Origin: Boswellia sacra
Lineage: Eukaryota; Streptophyta; Magnoliopsida; Sapindales; Burseraceae
Direction of reading: 5' to 3'
DNA: 64,000 nucleotides
Assembly (NCBI GenBank): GCA_013180625.2
Contig: SNVD02011482.1
Coordinates: 868,001 to 932,000 of the forward strand
Position numbers and translations under genes: made by a program. Position 1 is the stretch's first letter. Each line of letters starts with the position of its first letter. The notes beneath the pieces were generated by a model. The model did no database searches. It was not told the origin of the DNA and saw nothing but the letters and a program-made list of their open reading frames with translations. Shown one piece after another: positions 47,765 through 59,300 of this stretch.

Positions 47765-49236
47765 TGTCGAGTTATACACCTGAAACTCACCATCATCTAC
47801 CTCAAGACGAAATCAGTCGGTTTCCACAGTTGTCATACACATCAAACCACAAAAATCACATAATAACACTAGATTTATCCCTAAAAATACAGAATAAGTT
47901 CACAAATCCGACGGAAACTCAAATCCCTAATTAAGATTCCCTAAAAACTAAACCAAATCTAACGAAACAGAAAATCTAGTGTTTCAGTTTTTAACGAAAC
48001 AGAATAAGTTCACAAATCCGAAGCGGTTTCTTGCTTATATCCTCAGCTGATGCTCATGTCGGATACATGGTTCGAGTGGTGTCCAGGGGTTTCGGTATTT
48101 TTTCTTTTTCGTCTGAAGAGAGGGAAATAAGGCTTTCAGAAAAAATGAATACATAAAGATAATTGAGTCTTTTTGTCACGAAAGTATCTATGACATGAAA
48201 ATTTTTCAGAATGTGTCCAAATTTCAACTAGGGTCCCTAATTGTATCTATTTTTTCAATTTTTCCAAAAATAAACCAACAATCCAACAACTTAGCAGCAA
48301 CTCAGCAACAAGCAAATTAAAAAACATAAACCAGCAATCCAGCAACAAGCAAACTTGGCAGCTTTACCAACCCCCTCCAGACTCTGCCATCGCCATCCGG
48401 TAAAAAAATTGAAAATCTTGAAAAATTTTTGTGCAAACCCATCAACTTAGCATCACAATCCAATAGTTTAGCATCACCATCACAACCTACACAACTCAAA
48501 ACTTCTGGAACTCCCCACCATAACAAATAAAATCAGCATTCACAACTCACCACCATTTGTAAATCAAATCGACAGCAACAACTCACCACCATAGCAAATC
48601 AAATCGGCAGCCACAAAAACCCACATGCAAAAGGAAGATGAAAGTTAAAAAAACAAAAAAAACAAAAGGAAGTAGAAAAAGAAAATACAAAAGACTCACT
48701 TACTCTCTCTCCTCCACCCCTTTTCATCTCCCCCATCCAACGAGGCCCAAGTGTAGGGGCCTGACTCCGTGATAGTGAAACAGAAGGATTCCACAAACCT
48801 ATTGCCTCTCTCTCCCTTATCTCTCTTATCCTCTCTTTGTCATCTCTCCTTACTCTGTTGGATTTTGATGGGTTGTGGTAGGTGTGTGCATGGGCTTTTT
48901 GAGTGATAGTGGCTACTTCCGATTTGTTGAGATAAGGTTGTTGATGGCAGCTAGGGCTTGGTGGTTGATAATAGAGCTGCTGGTTTGGGGCTGGGTGTGG
49001 GTTGAAGTCTTAAAGACAAAGGAGAGGACACAGTTTATTCAATTTAGTTTTTGTAAATTTATAATATATAGAAATTATTATTTAATCTTATGAGTTTTTG
49101 TTTTCGATCATACCCTTACACCATTTAAGTTAATGAAAGAATTCAAAATCTAAGGGGCAATTTGATTTGTAATCTCACAGGAGGATGAATTAAGCCTAAC
49201 CTCAGGCGGTAAAATGTAATTTTTCTCTTTTCGAAT

Positions 49237-50800
49237 GATTATTCTTCAATATTTGTTCTCTTAGACTGGAAAGCTTCGTGATTTTATAAGGTCTATGGAA
49301 GGTGTTATGATTTTTCGAAACTGACTATTCAGCTTACAAGCCTTCTAGATAGAATTTGAGAATGTGTAAAATTAAGCTGTTTTCAAATGCTTTAAGATCT
49401 CAATTTGATCTGATGTTTTAATTAGTGAAATATTTAAAGTCAACTCATGTACAAAGTTAAAAGTAACCAGCAAAATTCACCCAAATGCCAAATGAGACTA
49501 ATAATATCACAACACCAAAACACCAAAACGACGAAGTCTTCACAAAGTTAAAAAGAAAGCTTGAAATGCAAAATGATGTCAAGCACAATCAAATTACAAA
49601 GTAACCAACAAAATGCACCCAAATGCCAAATGGCATGCATATCATAATGTCAATGTCATCCATTTGACAAACCTAGAACCCAGTTGGGCAATGCTAGTAA
49701 AATACATTTGGACCATCTACATATACTGCTTTAAAATCTCAACTTAAGCACGTTTCTCGGTTTGTTCTAGTCAAGGCAAACATTACAATATATATATTGC
49801 TTTAAAATCTCAAATCTTTCAACCAAACCCTTTGTTAATTTCACTAGACAACTGAAACCTTCTAGAAACCAAATCACTTGCAGACACCACATACATATAA
49901 GACAAAGTGAAGAAATTTAGCTGACAAAAAAAGTTGCAGAAGATGAAATAAACATAAGAGAGAAAATATACCTTAAAAGAAGCACCAAGACGCCCAAACT
50001 CCTCAAACTTTCTCGCTCTTTGACTCAAAAACCCTCCACAACACCAAAACGCCCATTCAAACAGGAGCTAGGATTCGCTCTGGCTGGAAACATCAAGCAG
50101 AAAAACATGTCAAACATTCATTGAACATTGAAACAGAAAAATGGTCAGAAAAACTCTAATAAGCACTATCTAACTGCTTAACAAAGAAACGATGCCCCAG
50201 AATGGACATGTCTTACTAGATTTGGTCATCGAAAAACTATCATCGGTGCCGAAAGTGGAGGAAACGGCTGGATTTGAGCGACAGGGTTTACTAAGAGAGA
50301 ATCGAAGAGTTAAGAGAGGCGGCTTGGTAAAAAATGCCAAAAAAATTAGAAAATTGTTATATAGAAGCGTATTTATGATATTTACTACATTCACATTTAG
50401 ATTTTTTGAATTTAAAAAAATGGTGTTTTTTTCACTTTTTTTATTTAAATATATATGACTAAAAATAAGTGTTCGAAACGTAAAATAAAAGGGTTTAAAT
50501 TTTTAAATATCTGAAATCTATTCAGATTCATATTATAGAGTCCAAAAGAGACAGAACATTACTTTTCTTATTTAATAATTATGGTAATTTATCTTTTTTC
50601 TTAGCTTTGATTTTCACTCTCTTTTTGTCATTACTTGAAAAAAAAATACATTTTTCTCATTCTCTTTCTATCATTAAGTAAAAATTTTCATAAAAAATTA
50701 TTTTTTTAAAGCATTTTGAAAATTTAATAATCTTGTCTCTATTTATTATATTAGTGTTTTCTATTTGGAACTTTAATCTAGTTTTTCTCATCATTAAATT
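49237..50800. other. Intergenic stretch, no gene seen
   Basis: Low-complexity and AT-rich parts alternate. Direct phrases such as ACCAACAAAATGCACCCAAA, TGCCAAATG and TAACCAGCAAAATTCACCC recur near 49465 and 49605. At about 50490-50545 the minus-strand sequence ACTCTATAATATGAATCTG, then AATAGATTTCAGA, resembles the end of the element at 37558. No complete element could be drawn. Confidence 0.4.
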
Positions 50801-51504
50801 TAAGGGTAGGAATTCGTGTCGTGCTTGTCGACCCATTTAATTATTCATGTCAAAACATGAAACACGGATCCAACACGGTTATTAAACATGTTATCTACAT
50901 ATTGTAATCGTGTCATATTTAATTCACATAATTTACTTAATTGTTTAACCTAATTATGCATAATATATTATATTCTATATATTTATATCAATTAAAATTA
51001 TTTTTAGAATATAAACCATTGTTAGTATAAAATATTATTAAAATCATTATAATTTATTATTTTGTAAATTAATTTATTTTATAATATAAAAATTTCAGTT
51101 TTATAATATATATATTGTAAGTAGGTAACAATTTATATCATTAAATGAGTTTATATATTAAGAATAGACAAAATATGTTTAACTATTCGTATCATTAAAC
51201 GGGTTAGCGTGTTGAACACCCTCAACACAAATACGATCCATTTATTAACCGTGTATCGTACTCGTATCGTATTCATGTCTTGTTCCCGTGTCGTGTGTTA
51301 GCCCTAAGGCTACATGATAATTTTGATGATAACAATACACATTGATTAATTGAGATTTACTAACATGTTTATTTATGTGCAAGAGTAAGATCATTGAAAT
51401 AATTTTAAAATCAAGAAGAGACTTATTAAAATGAAGTGTTGAAGCTAAGGAGAAGACTACATGTTAAAGGCACCAAAGTTTAAGAACAAGGATTGACTCA
51501 AGGA

Positions 51505-52200
51505 ATGTGACACATGAGCAATGTTCAATCAATTGGTCATATATATCTCTACAAATATCCAAATGACGTGATTCTTGAGCCTTGGAAAGCTTACTCAATT
51601 TATAACATTTCATATGTTTTAATGAAATTCAAATTTCAAGTGCAAGGTTGTCCAAATCATCATGCAAGTTGAAAGACAAATGGAAGCAGCTGACATGAGC
51701 ACCGAATACTCCTTTGGACATATCTTGAGCTAGAAAAATCAAAATGACTTGATTCTTGCGGCATTGGAAAGATGACTTAATAAAGAACATTTCATATGTT
51801 TTGAAGAAATTCAAATTTCAAATGGAAGGCCGACATAATTGACATGCAATTCGGTGGACTGACACAGAGAAGAAAAATCAACTCACATGAGCACCGAATG
51901 GTGTTTTGGCCATATCTTAAGATAGAGATATCCAAATTCTTTGATTCTTAATGTTTTGGAAAGCTTATTCAAATATGAAGATCTTTTTATTTTGAAGAAA
52001 TTCAAACGGAAGGCTGACACAATTATCATTCAAGTCGGTGGACTGACACATGGAGGAAAAATCAAGTCATGAGCACCGAATGGTGTTTTGGCCATATCTT
52101 GAGCTACATATATCCAAATGACTTGATTCTTGATGCGTTGGAAAGCTTATTCAAATGTGCAGATCTTTTATGTTTTACAGATTTTCAAATTTCAAACGGA
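51505..52200 (+). repeat. Tandem repeats of about 180-190 bp within the solo LTR
   Basis: The phrase ATGAGCACCGAATGGTGTTT, or a variant, recurs at about 51695, 51888 and 52069, with a more diverged copy near 51510. Each is followed by TGGCCATATCTTGAG and a TTGATTCTT...TTGGAAAGCTTA segment. Confidence 0.8.
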
Positions 52201-52496
52201 ACATTGACAAAAATGGCAGACAAAATTACGTTTTTATGGTGGGCAGAAAATTTGGAGATGGTGTCTTCACTTGATTAAGTTCATCTCATTTGCCTATAAA
52301 AGGAGCCATTCTCCCATGCATTCAACAAGAGCAAGAGAAGCATTTTATCAAGCAAAAAGCAAGAGAATATCAAGTCTAGAGAGCTTTTATATTATTTATC
52401 TACTCTTTGAAGAGAGTTATACTTTTGTTGTAAAAATTATCTTTGTTCTTGTATTGTGGTGAGAGTGAGATATTATTGTAAAGGATAATAGTTATC

Positions 52497-52700
52497 CTTG
52501 AGAGAACTCTTGTTGTGTGTTATCAAGAGTTGAAGGAAGTTGCCTTGGTGAGGTTGTTCATCAAGAAGAACTCTTGGTGTGGTGTTATCAAGGGTTGAAG
52601 GAAGTTGCCTTGGTGAGGTTGTTCATCAAGAAGAACTCTTGGTGTGGTGTTATCAAGAGTTGGAAGAAAAAGTCTTGGTGAGGTTGTTCATCAAGCAAGT
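52497..52700 (+). repeat. Three tandem repeats of about 64 bp within the solo LTR
   Basis: Built on GAACTCTTGGTGTGGTGTTA, TCAAGAGTTGAAGGAAGTTG and CCTTGGTGAGGTTGTTCATC. The last copy is the most diverged (GGAAGAAAAAGTC). Confidence 0.85.
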
Positions 52701-53690
52701 TGTAAAGATTTCTACAACTTAGTGGAAAGCTTAGCTCGTGGAGCTAGGAGCCCGTGGACGTAGGCAAGGTTTGCCGAACCACGTAAATTGAGTTTGCACT
52801 CTCTCTATCCCTTTCCTCTTTACATTTACTTGCACTTGTGATTGTTCATCATTATTATTCTTTTGATTACATCTTTGATAAATTCTAATTTCATCTTCTT
52901 CACCTTTATTTTCAAAGAAAGAGTTAAATAATTTTGATCTTTCAAGAAAAGTTTTCTAAATCCGTTTTGATAAATAAAAACCCAATTCACCCCCCCTCTT
53001 GGGTTGCCATACCTGGGTCAACATCGTGTCCCGAATTCCCACCCCTAATTAAACTATTAAAAAAATATTACAAATAACTTTGAATTAAAGTATGATATTA
53101 TGCATAACCTTGGCATTTGATATAATATTATCCATAATCCTGCTCACACCAAATTCTGTTAAATTAATCTCTCGACACATTAAAAATATATTTAATGATG
53201 ATTGTACCTTTCAACCATACTATTTTCTACTATTTAAATATTTTATAGTTGGCTTAGCATTTAAGTTAAACAACTATAAATTTGTACCAATAACCTTATA
53301 CCAAAAGACAATAAATATAAAACTTTACATAAAATAAATTATAAATTAACTTTCGTAAAATATACATAATAAAAGTTAAATTAAAATTAAAGAAGATAAA
53401 TATTAAAAAAGACGATAAATTAAACTAATAAAAATAAAATAATTTGATTAAAATATAGTATTTTAATGCTAGAAAATTAAACAATATTAATTAAATTAAC
53501 TAAAATAAAATTGAAAACAAAAAAACTTTCTTATAATTAAAATAAAATAAACTAAGTACAAAAAATAATAAAAAAGACCAAAACCCTAAAACATAGCTAC
53601 TTTTAATTTTAAAATTAATCTAAAACACATAACCTCATTCAAAACAACTAAATTCGCCGAAAAGTAGTATGTGAAGAAGGTATAATTGAT

Positions 53691-53790
53691 CAGTGGCGGA
53701 CCCAAAAATTTTCTTTAGAGGGGGCACCATATAACTTAGAATTTAAATAAATATGTAACTTAATATAATCATTAAGATTTAATTAAATTT
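53691..53790 (+). mobile_element. End of a truncated hAT element (CAGTGGCGGA)
   Basis: CAGTGGCGGACCCAAAAATT, then TTCTTTAGAGGGGGCACC, is the classic terminal sequence of Tip100-type plant hAT elements. The other end (TCCGCCACTG) is not found downstream, so only one end and an AT-rich body of unknown length remain. Confidence 0.6.
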
Positions 53791-54478
53791 AAAATAATTT
53801 GTAAATAAATTAAAAATATGTTTTTAATTTTTTTATTATAATATATTATAATTTGAAAAAGTTTTCTAACATATATATAATTTTTTAATTTTTTTATTAT
53901 AATTAAATTAATATGTTTTGAATAATATTATTTTAAAAATTTATATGAAAGCTAAATGTATTTAATATTCAGATTTTGATATTCTATACCTAGGGGATTT
54001 TTTTGTACTATTTAATTATCTAAATTTTAAGATTCTATGTAAATTAATATATTAATGATGAATTGAATTCAAAGAATATTTATAAAAATATAGATTGATG
54101 TACTCTATATATTAAAAATGATATTTTAAATCTATTATGATTATATATATTCTAAATGTCTTTCAAATAAATCATATGAATAAATATATCATAACATTTC
54201 AATCATATAATAACAAAAAATGAAGGCACATAAATAGACTCACGTAAAAACAATACTTAAAGTTAAGGGTGAACATAAGGGTATGAGGTATATTTGTTAA
54301 AATCAGATAATTTTTAAATGATGATATATTTATTAAAATCAAATAATTATTGTATAAGGGTATACTTGTGAGTATTGAAACTTACGAAGTATAATGAGCA
54401 TTAGAATTTTCAGTGAGTGTTAAAACCAGAAAAATTCGTTTGTATATAAGATTTGTAAAACACACGTATAGTTAAAAC
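53791..54478. other. AT-rich stretch without a gene
   Basis: It may be the body of the truncated hAT element whose end lies at 53691. No open frame or repeat worth naming is seen. Confidence 0.4.
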
Positions 54479-54930
54479 AAATGTGGTAATTCTTGTCGTG
54501 CATATCGACTAATTTTATTATTCATGTCGAAACATGAAACATGGATTCGACACGGTTATTAAATGTGTCATTCACGTGTTGTAATCGTGTCATATTTAAT
54601 TCACATAATTTACTTAATTGTTTTCTTAATTATGCAAAATATATAATATTTTATATATTTATATCAATAAAATTACTTTTAGAATATAAACAATTGTAGT
54701 ATAAAAAAAATCATAAAGTCATCATAATTTACTATTATATAAATTAATTTACTTTATAATATATATGTTGTAAGTAAATAATAATTTATATAATTAAATG
54801 AGTTTGCATGTCAAAAATTGATAAAATATATTTTACTATTTGTGTCATTAAACGGGTTGGTGTATTGAATACACTCAATACGAATCTGATCTATTTAGTA
54901 ATCGTGTACATATTGATATTGTGCATGTAG
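54479..54930 (+). mobile_element. Diverged fragment of the copy C hAT-like subfamily (copy D)
   Basis: It aligns with 50805-51260: AATTCTTGTCGTGCATATCGA, here shortened to GTAATTCTTGTCGTGC, then CGACACGGTTATTAAATG, GTAATCGTGTCATATTTAA and TTCACATAATTTACTTAATT. The left end is decayed and the right end stops after GTAATCGTGTACATATTG. No target duplication is seen. Confidence 0.65.
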
Positions 54931-54949
54931 CAAAAACTATATAGTAAAT

Positions 54950-55735
54950 ATTTAGGTCATATTGGGTTAAGTAATGTAATAAATGTGTTTGATTGTAATT
55001 TAACATAGTATTAATTTATATAAAGTATAATCCTTACATGCATATCTATTGTCTTAAGTTATGTAAAGTTAATACATGACATTAATTACATTGTATAAAA
55101 CTATTTTTTTAAATTAATTCATTATAATTAATTGATATTATTTTATTATTATTAAATATTTACAAAAAATATTTAAATATATTTATGATTTAAATATTTT
55201 AAAAAATATAAAACTTTAATCAGAGGAGTTCATTGAAGTGCCACCGGACAATGGCCGGTGCTGGAAATTTTTTTCCGACAAGATCTGGCGATGTAGATCT
55301 ATGTGATGGCAATGAAATTTCTAGAAAAAAACCCACTGTTTAGCTATAGAAGCCAATACGACTTTCGGCCTCTAAAGTTTCGCCCCTTTTTGCGGCCAAA
55401 GAATACATTTTTTGATGACAGAAGTCCCTCATGGTGTAGATTGGTCATCGACGAGTTTCTTGGCATTGACGGAGTCACCAGACGCACCTGAGATACGTTG
55501 CCAGTGATCAGCAACAAATATAGTTCCGAGGAACCTCCGACAATAAATTTTTAGAAAAAATTAAAAATAATTTAATTTCAAAAAATAAAAATAAAATCAA
55601 TTCAAATATTTTTACTTTAAATTAATATAACTAATAAAATATTATTTTTACAAAATATTATTTTTTATACTATACAATATAATGTAATACAGCACAATAC
55701 AGTATGCAGCATAGCATACCAAAACAAGTCCTTAA
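54950..55735. mobile_element. Possible nonautonomous element with AT-rich ends
   Basis: The outer parts are repetitive AATGTAATA-type sequence (54970-55060; 55650-55730, with ATAATGTAATACAGCACAAT). The centre (55220-55540) is GC-richer with GCCACCGGACAATGGCCGGTG, a partly self-complementary stretch. This layout is common among plant MITE-like elements, but no clean terminal repeat or target duplication was defined. Confidence 0.35.
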
Positions 55736-56354
55736 GTTATAGGACCAAAAAGAAAAGGTGGGGAAAAACAATATATAATAATTGCATATATACAAAATAA
55801 CCAATAAATAAGCGATAATAAGCAGAGGCAAATAATAGTATACATATACAAATCAAAGTCTAGATAATGATATATTATAAGATAATTTATCAATTTTATA
55901 ATTTTGTATATAAGATTGTATTTGTTTGTATTTTTCAAGTTTTTATTTTTAAAATTTTATAAAAAAGGTGCAATTAATTTTAAATTTTAAAATAATATAT
56001 GATTAATAATAATTTAAATATATTAAAAAATTGTACGTTTTTATAAAATTATTTAAAAGAAAATGTAAACAAACGTAGCATTATCGTTGGAAGTTTGGTG
56101 ATGAAGCTTAACTTCATCAAAGCGGGCCTTAAGACTGTCCATTAGGCACGCCAGCAGCCCAGTATCCATCTGATGATTCTCCTCTCTCTGTCAAGGTCCA
56201 AGTAAAGGATGAGCAAAACACTGCAGCACAGCCAGGACAGGACCCAGCTCTAATCGTCACTTTAAGTTAACCAGAGGGAAAATCAAATCAACGAAATAAA
56301 AGATGCTCAAATTGTAGCAGAAATCCAGCTTGGATCTTCAATTCTACCAACTAA
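55736..56354 (+). promoter_or_regulatory. Upstream region and leader of TPLATE
   Basis: The AT-rich part to about 56080 is followed by a mixed-composition leader-like stretch up to the start codon at 56355. No specific element was assigned. Confidence 0.45.
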
Positions 56355-59300
56355 ATGGATATCCTTTTTGCTCAGATCCAAGCCGACCTCCGCTCCAATG
56401 ATGCTCTCCGCCAGTCCGGTGCTCTCCTTCAAGCTCTCCAACAATCCGCCGCCGGCCGTGACATTTCCGTCATTGCTAAAACCGCCGTCGAGGAAATTGT
56501 CGCCGCTCCCGCCTCCGCCGTTTGCAAAAAGCTCGCTTTCGACTTAATTCGCTCCACGCGCTTAACCGCTGATCTCTGGGACTCCGTCTGCTCTGGTATT
56601 CGCTCTGATTTCCACTTCCCTGATCCTGATGTTACGGCCGCTGCTATATCTATCCTCGCCGCCATGCCTTCCTACGCTCTCTCCAAACTCATCTCCGATT
56701 GCAACGCCGAGATCTCCGGATGCTTCGACTCGCCGTCTGATAACCTCCGTCACTCCACCACGGAAACCCTCGGCTGTATCCTCGCTCGCGACGATTTGGT
56801 GACGCTCTGCGAGAACAACGTCAATCTCTTAGATAAGGTCTCCAACTGGTGGTCGCGTATCGGTCAAAACATGCTCGACAAATCCGACAACGTTTCGAAG
56901 GTGGCGTTTGAATCTGTGGGTAGACTGTTTCAAGAATTCGAGTCGAAACGGATGAGTAGGCTAGCTGGAGATAAGCTCGTAGATAGTGAGAATTCACTCG
57001 CAATTCGATCCAATTGGGTGTCTGCAATGGTGAATCTTGTGTGGAAGAGACGAAATGCATTGATGTCTCGATCTTTAGTTTTGCCAGTGGAGAGTTTCAG
57101 GGCGACAGTGTATCCGCTTGTTTATGCCGTGAAAGCTTTTGCTTCTGGAAAGGTGGAGGTGATCAGAAGATTGTCCAAGGATTCTAGTGGGCCCAATGGG
57201 ACTCAAGTGGAGTCCACTGCGGAGAAGCTTGTTGGAGTGTCTGATTTGGTGACACATTTGGTGCCATTCTTGGCATCGTCGTTGGATCCAGCTTTGATTT
57301 TTGAAGTGGGTATTAACATGTTGTTTTTGGCTGATGTGCCTGGTGGAAAACCAGAGTGGGCTGCACAGTCGATTATTGCCATTTTGACGCTTTGGGATCG
57401 ACAGGAGTTTTCAGCTGCTAGAGAGAGCATCGTTAGAGCTGTTGTTACGAATTTGCATCTACTAGATCTTCATATGCAGGTTCACATTTTCCTATTGGTG
57501 CTTTTTTATTTTAAAATTTAGTCGTTGACGCAATTCATTGTTTGATCTAGGGGAAATGATAAATAGAGTACAACAAATTTAACATTTCATGCTTTGATGA
57601 ATTATGAACTCTTAGTTATTGAACACTGTTGGCTTATAGCTCTTAATGGACTCATCAAGCAATGTTGCTTTTAGTTTTCTTTACTGCTCTGAAGTGTGGA
57701 ATGATGGTTCTTAAGTGTTGTAATGCCCTTTAGTTGTAAAGAAGTGAGGAGAAATAGACATTTGTGAGGTTATGTAATAGTGTGTGATTATTGCAGCAAC
57801 TAATATTGGTCGTATAGGTGTAAAAATCATCTGATTTGAACTTTCTGTGTGAAGGTTTCATTGTTTAGGAGGCTGCTGCTTATGGTGAGAAACTTGAGAG
57901 CGGAGTCAGACCGTATGCATGCATTAGCATGTATATGTCGGACAGCTCTTTGTGTTGACCTTTTCGCAAAGGAAAGTGTCCGAAGAGGGCAGAAGCCTCT
58001 TACAGGAACTGATATTGCTTCTCTTTTTGAGGATGTAAGGATAAGAGATGACCTTAATAGTGTAACTAGTAGAAGCTTGTTTAGGGAAGAGTTGGTGGCA
58101 TCACTAGTAGAAAGTTGTTTCCAGTTGTCTCTACCTTTGCCTGAACAAAAGAACTCAGGAATGGAAAGCAGAGTTATTGGAGCCTTGGCATATGGAACTG
58201 GTTATGGTGCTCTAAACTGGACAGAGCCAGCTTTGGAAGTGGTGGAAGTTTGTAGGCCTTGTGTCAAATGGGACTGTGATGGTCGTACGTATGCGATAGA
58301 TTGCTATTTGAAGTTGCTTGTCAGGCTGTGTCATATTTATGATACCAGAGGAGGTGTAAAAAGAGTTAAGGATGGGGCTTCACAGGATCAAATTTTAAAC
58401 GAGACTAGATTGCAAAATTTGCAGCGGGAACTTGTTAAAGATCTACGTGAGGTATGTATTCTGTTGGAAGCAGTTAAATAATACAATTGCTATATAGTTT
58501 GTACTCCTTGGCAATTCATTTACATGGCTAAGAATACTTTGATACCCTGTATGTTCAATAGTTTTGCAAGCATTTATGTTGTATTTGAAAACAATTTTTA
58601 GCTTATGATGTTGGTAACTATTACACTTGAGATAAACATTAGTGATTCTTTTTATGCACTTTTGTTTTTGAAGCATATCTTCTGCAACGTGGATTTTCTG
58701 TAGCATATATATTTTTTTCTTGTAGATTAATCATTGATAAGTTGAATCTTGGGCAAAGTTTCGATTTTGTTTGTCCTACGTATTTTGTCTTTAATAGAGA
58801 TGGTCAAAATGCTGGTTGCCTACTTGATTCTGATCAAATAACCAAAACATATGGTACCATACTGACAAGCTATGCTGTAGCCATACTTCTGCATATTGAG
58901 TCAATGGCTATTTCAATTCTTATACCTGTTAACATTTGGCAGGTGAATACGCCAAGAATATTGGCTCGCCTTATTTGGGCTATTGCGGAACATATAGATC
59001 TTGAAGGTTTGGATCCACTTCTAGCTGATGACCCTGAAGATCCGCTAAACATTCTTATATCAAATATCCACAAAGTTCTCTTCGACATCGATTCATCTGC
59101 AAATACATCAAACAGGCTTCAAGATGTTCATGCGGTTCTTTTATCTGCTCAGAGGCTGGGATCTCGTAATGCTAGGGCTGGGCAATTGCTAACGAAAGAG
59201 CTTGATGAGTTCAGAAGCAATAGTTTGGCGGATTCTGTCAACAAGCATCAGTGTCGTTTCATTTTACAGCGAATTAAATATGCTACAAATCATCCAGAAA

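Larger units (their letters stand above)
46142..48265. mobile_element. Long-inverted-repeat Mutator-like element (about 510-bp arms)
   Basis: The left arm (46142-46658) and right arm (about 47765-48265) are near-perfect inverted copies, starting GGAAAAATTGAAAAAATAGA on both sides and including CCTTATTTCCCTCTCTTCAG, CAGCTGAGGAT and AAACCGCTTCGGATTTGTG. The element is flanked by the exact 9-bp duplication AAAAATAAA (46133-46141 and 48266-48274), the size made by Mutator transposases. The centre (47442-47764) is a chain of direct and inverted GTGTCGAG-type motifs. Without the hAT-like insertion the element is about 1.34 kb. It encodes no transposase. Confidence 0.9.
45763..49236. mobile_element. 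Outer MULE-like element with inverted termini, about 3.5 kb
   Basis: The left end has GAGGAAAAATTCATTTTAG, then CCCCTGAGGTTAGGCTGG; the right end read inwards has GAGAAAAATTACATTTTACC, then GCCTGAGGTTAGGCTTAAT. The match continues with TGAGATT..AAATTGCCCCT for about 90 bases. Such 'ATTTT-CCCCTGAGGTT' ends are known from plant Mutator-like elements. Possible target duplications are AATGATGAT (left) and AATGATTAT (right), not certain. The interior encodes nothing recognisable (short CAGCAA-rich stretch and CT-rich stretch, 48275-48850) and is interrupted by the next element. Confidence 0.65.
51296..53023 (+). mobile_element. Solo LTR (Copia, SIRE-like) inside hAT-like copy C
   Basis: 1728 bp from TGTTAGCCCTAAGG to CTGGGTCAACA (TGTT...AACA), with the exact 5-bp duplication TCGTG on both sides (51291-51295 and 53024-53028). 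It holds a segment GAACCACGTAAATTGAGTTT and ends with CCCCCCTCTTGGGTTGCC, which I associate with SIRE/Maximus-type Copia LTRs. No second LTR, primer-binding site or coding region is present, so it is the product of LTR-LTR recombination. Confidence 0.85.
50801..53046. mobile_element. hAT-like nonautonomous element (copy C), split by a solo LTR
   Basis: The ends are TAAGGGTAGGAATTCGTG and, read inwards from the right, TAGGGGTGGGAATTCGGG. The flanks are ATTAAATT (50793-50800) and ATTAAACT (53047-53054), a 7-of-8 match. Without the LTR it is about 513 bp. It is a different subfamily from A and B: the interior has CACGGTTATTAAACATG and long AT-rich stretches. Confidence 0.8.

Noticed and set aside
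56429..57257. Several minus-strand frames over TPLATE exon 1
   Set aside because: Antisense shadows of a long coding exon.
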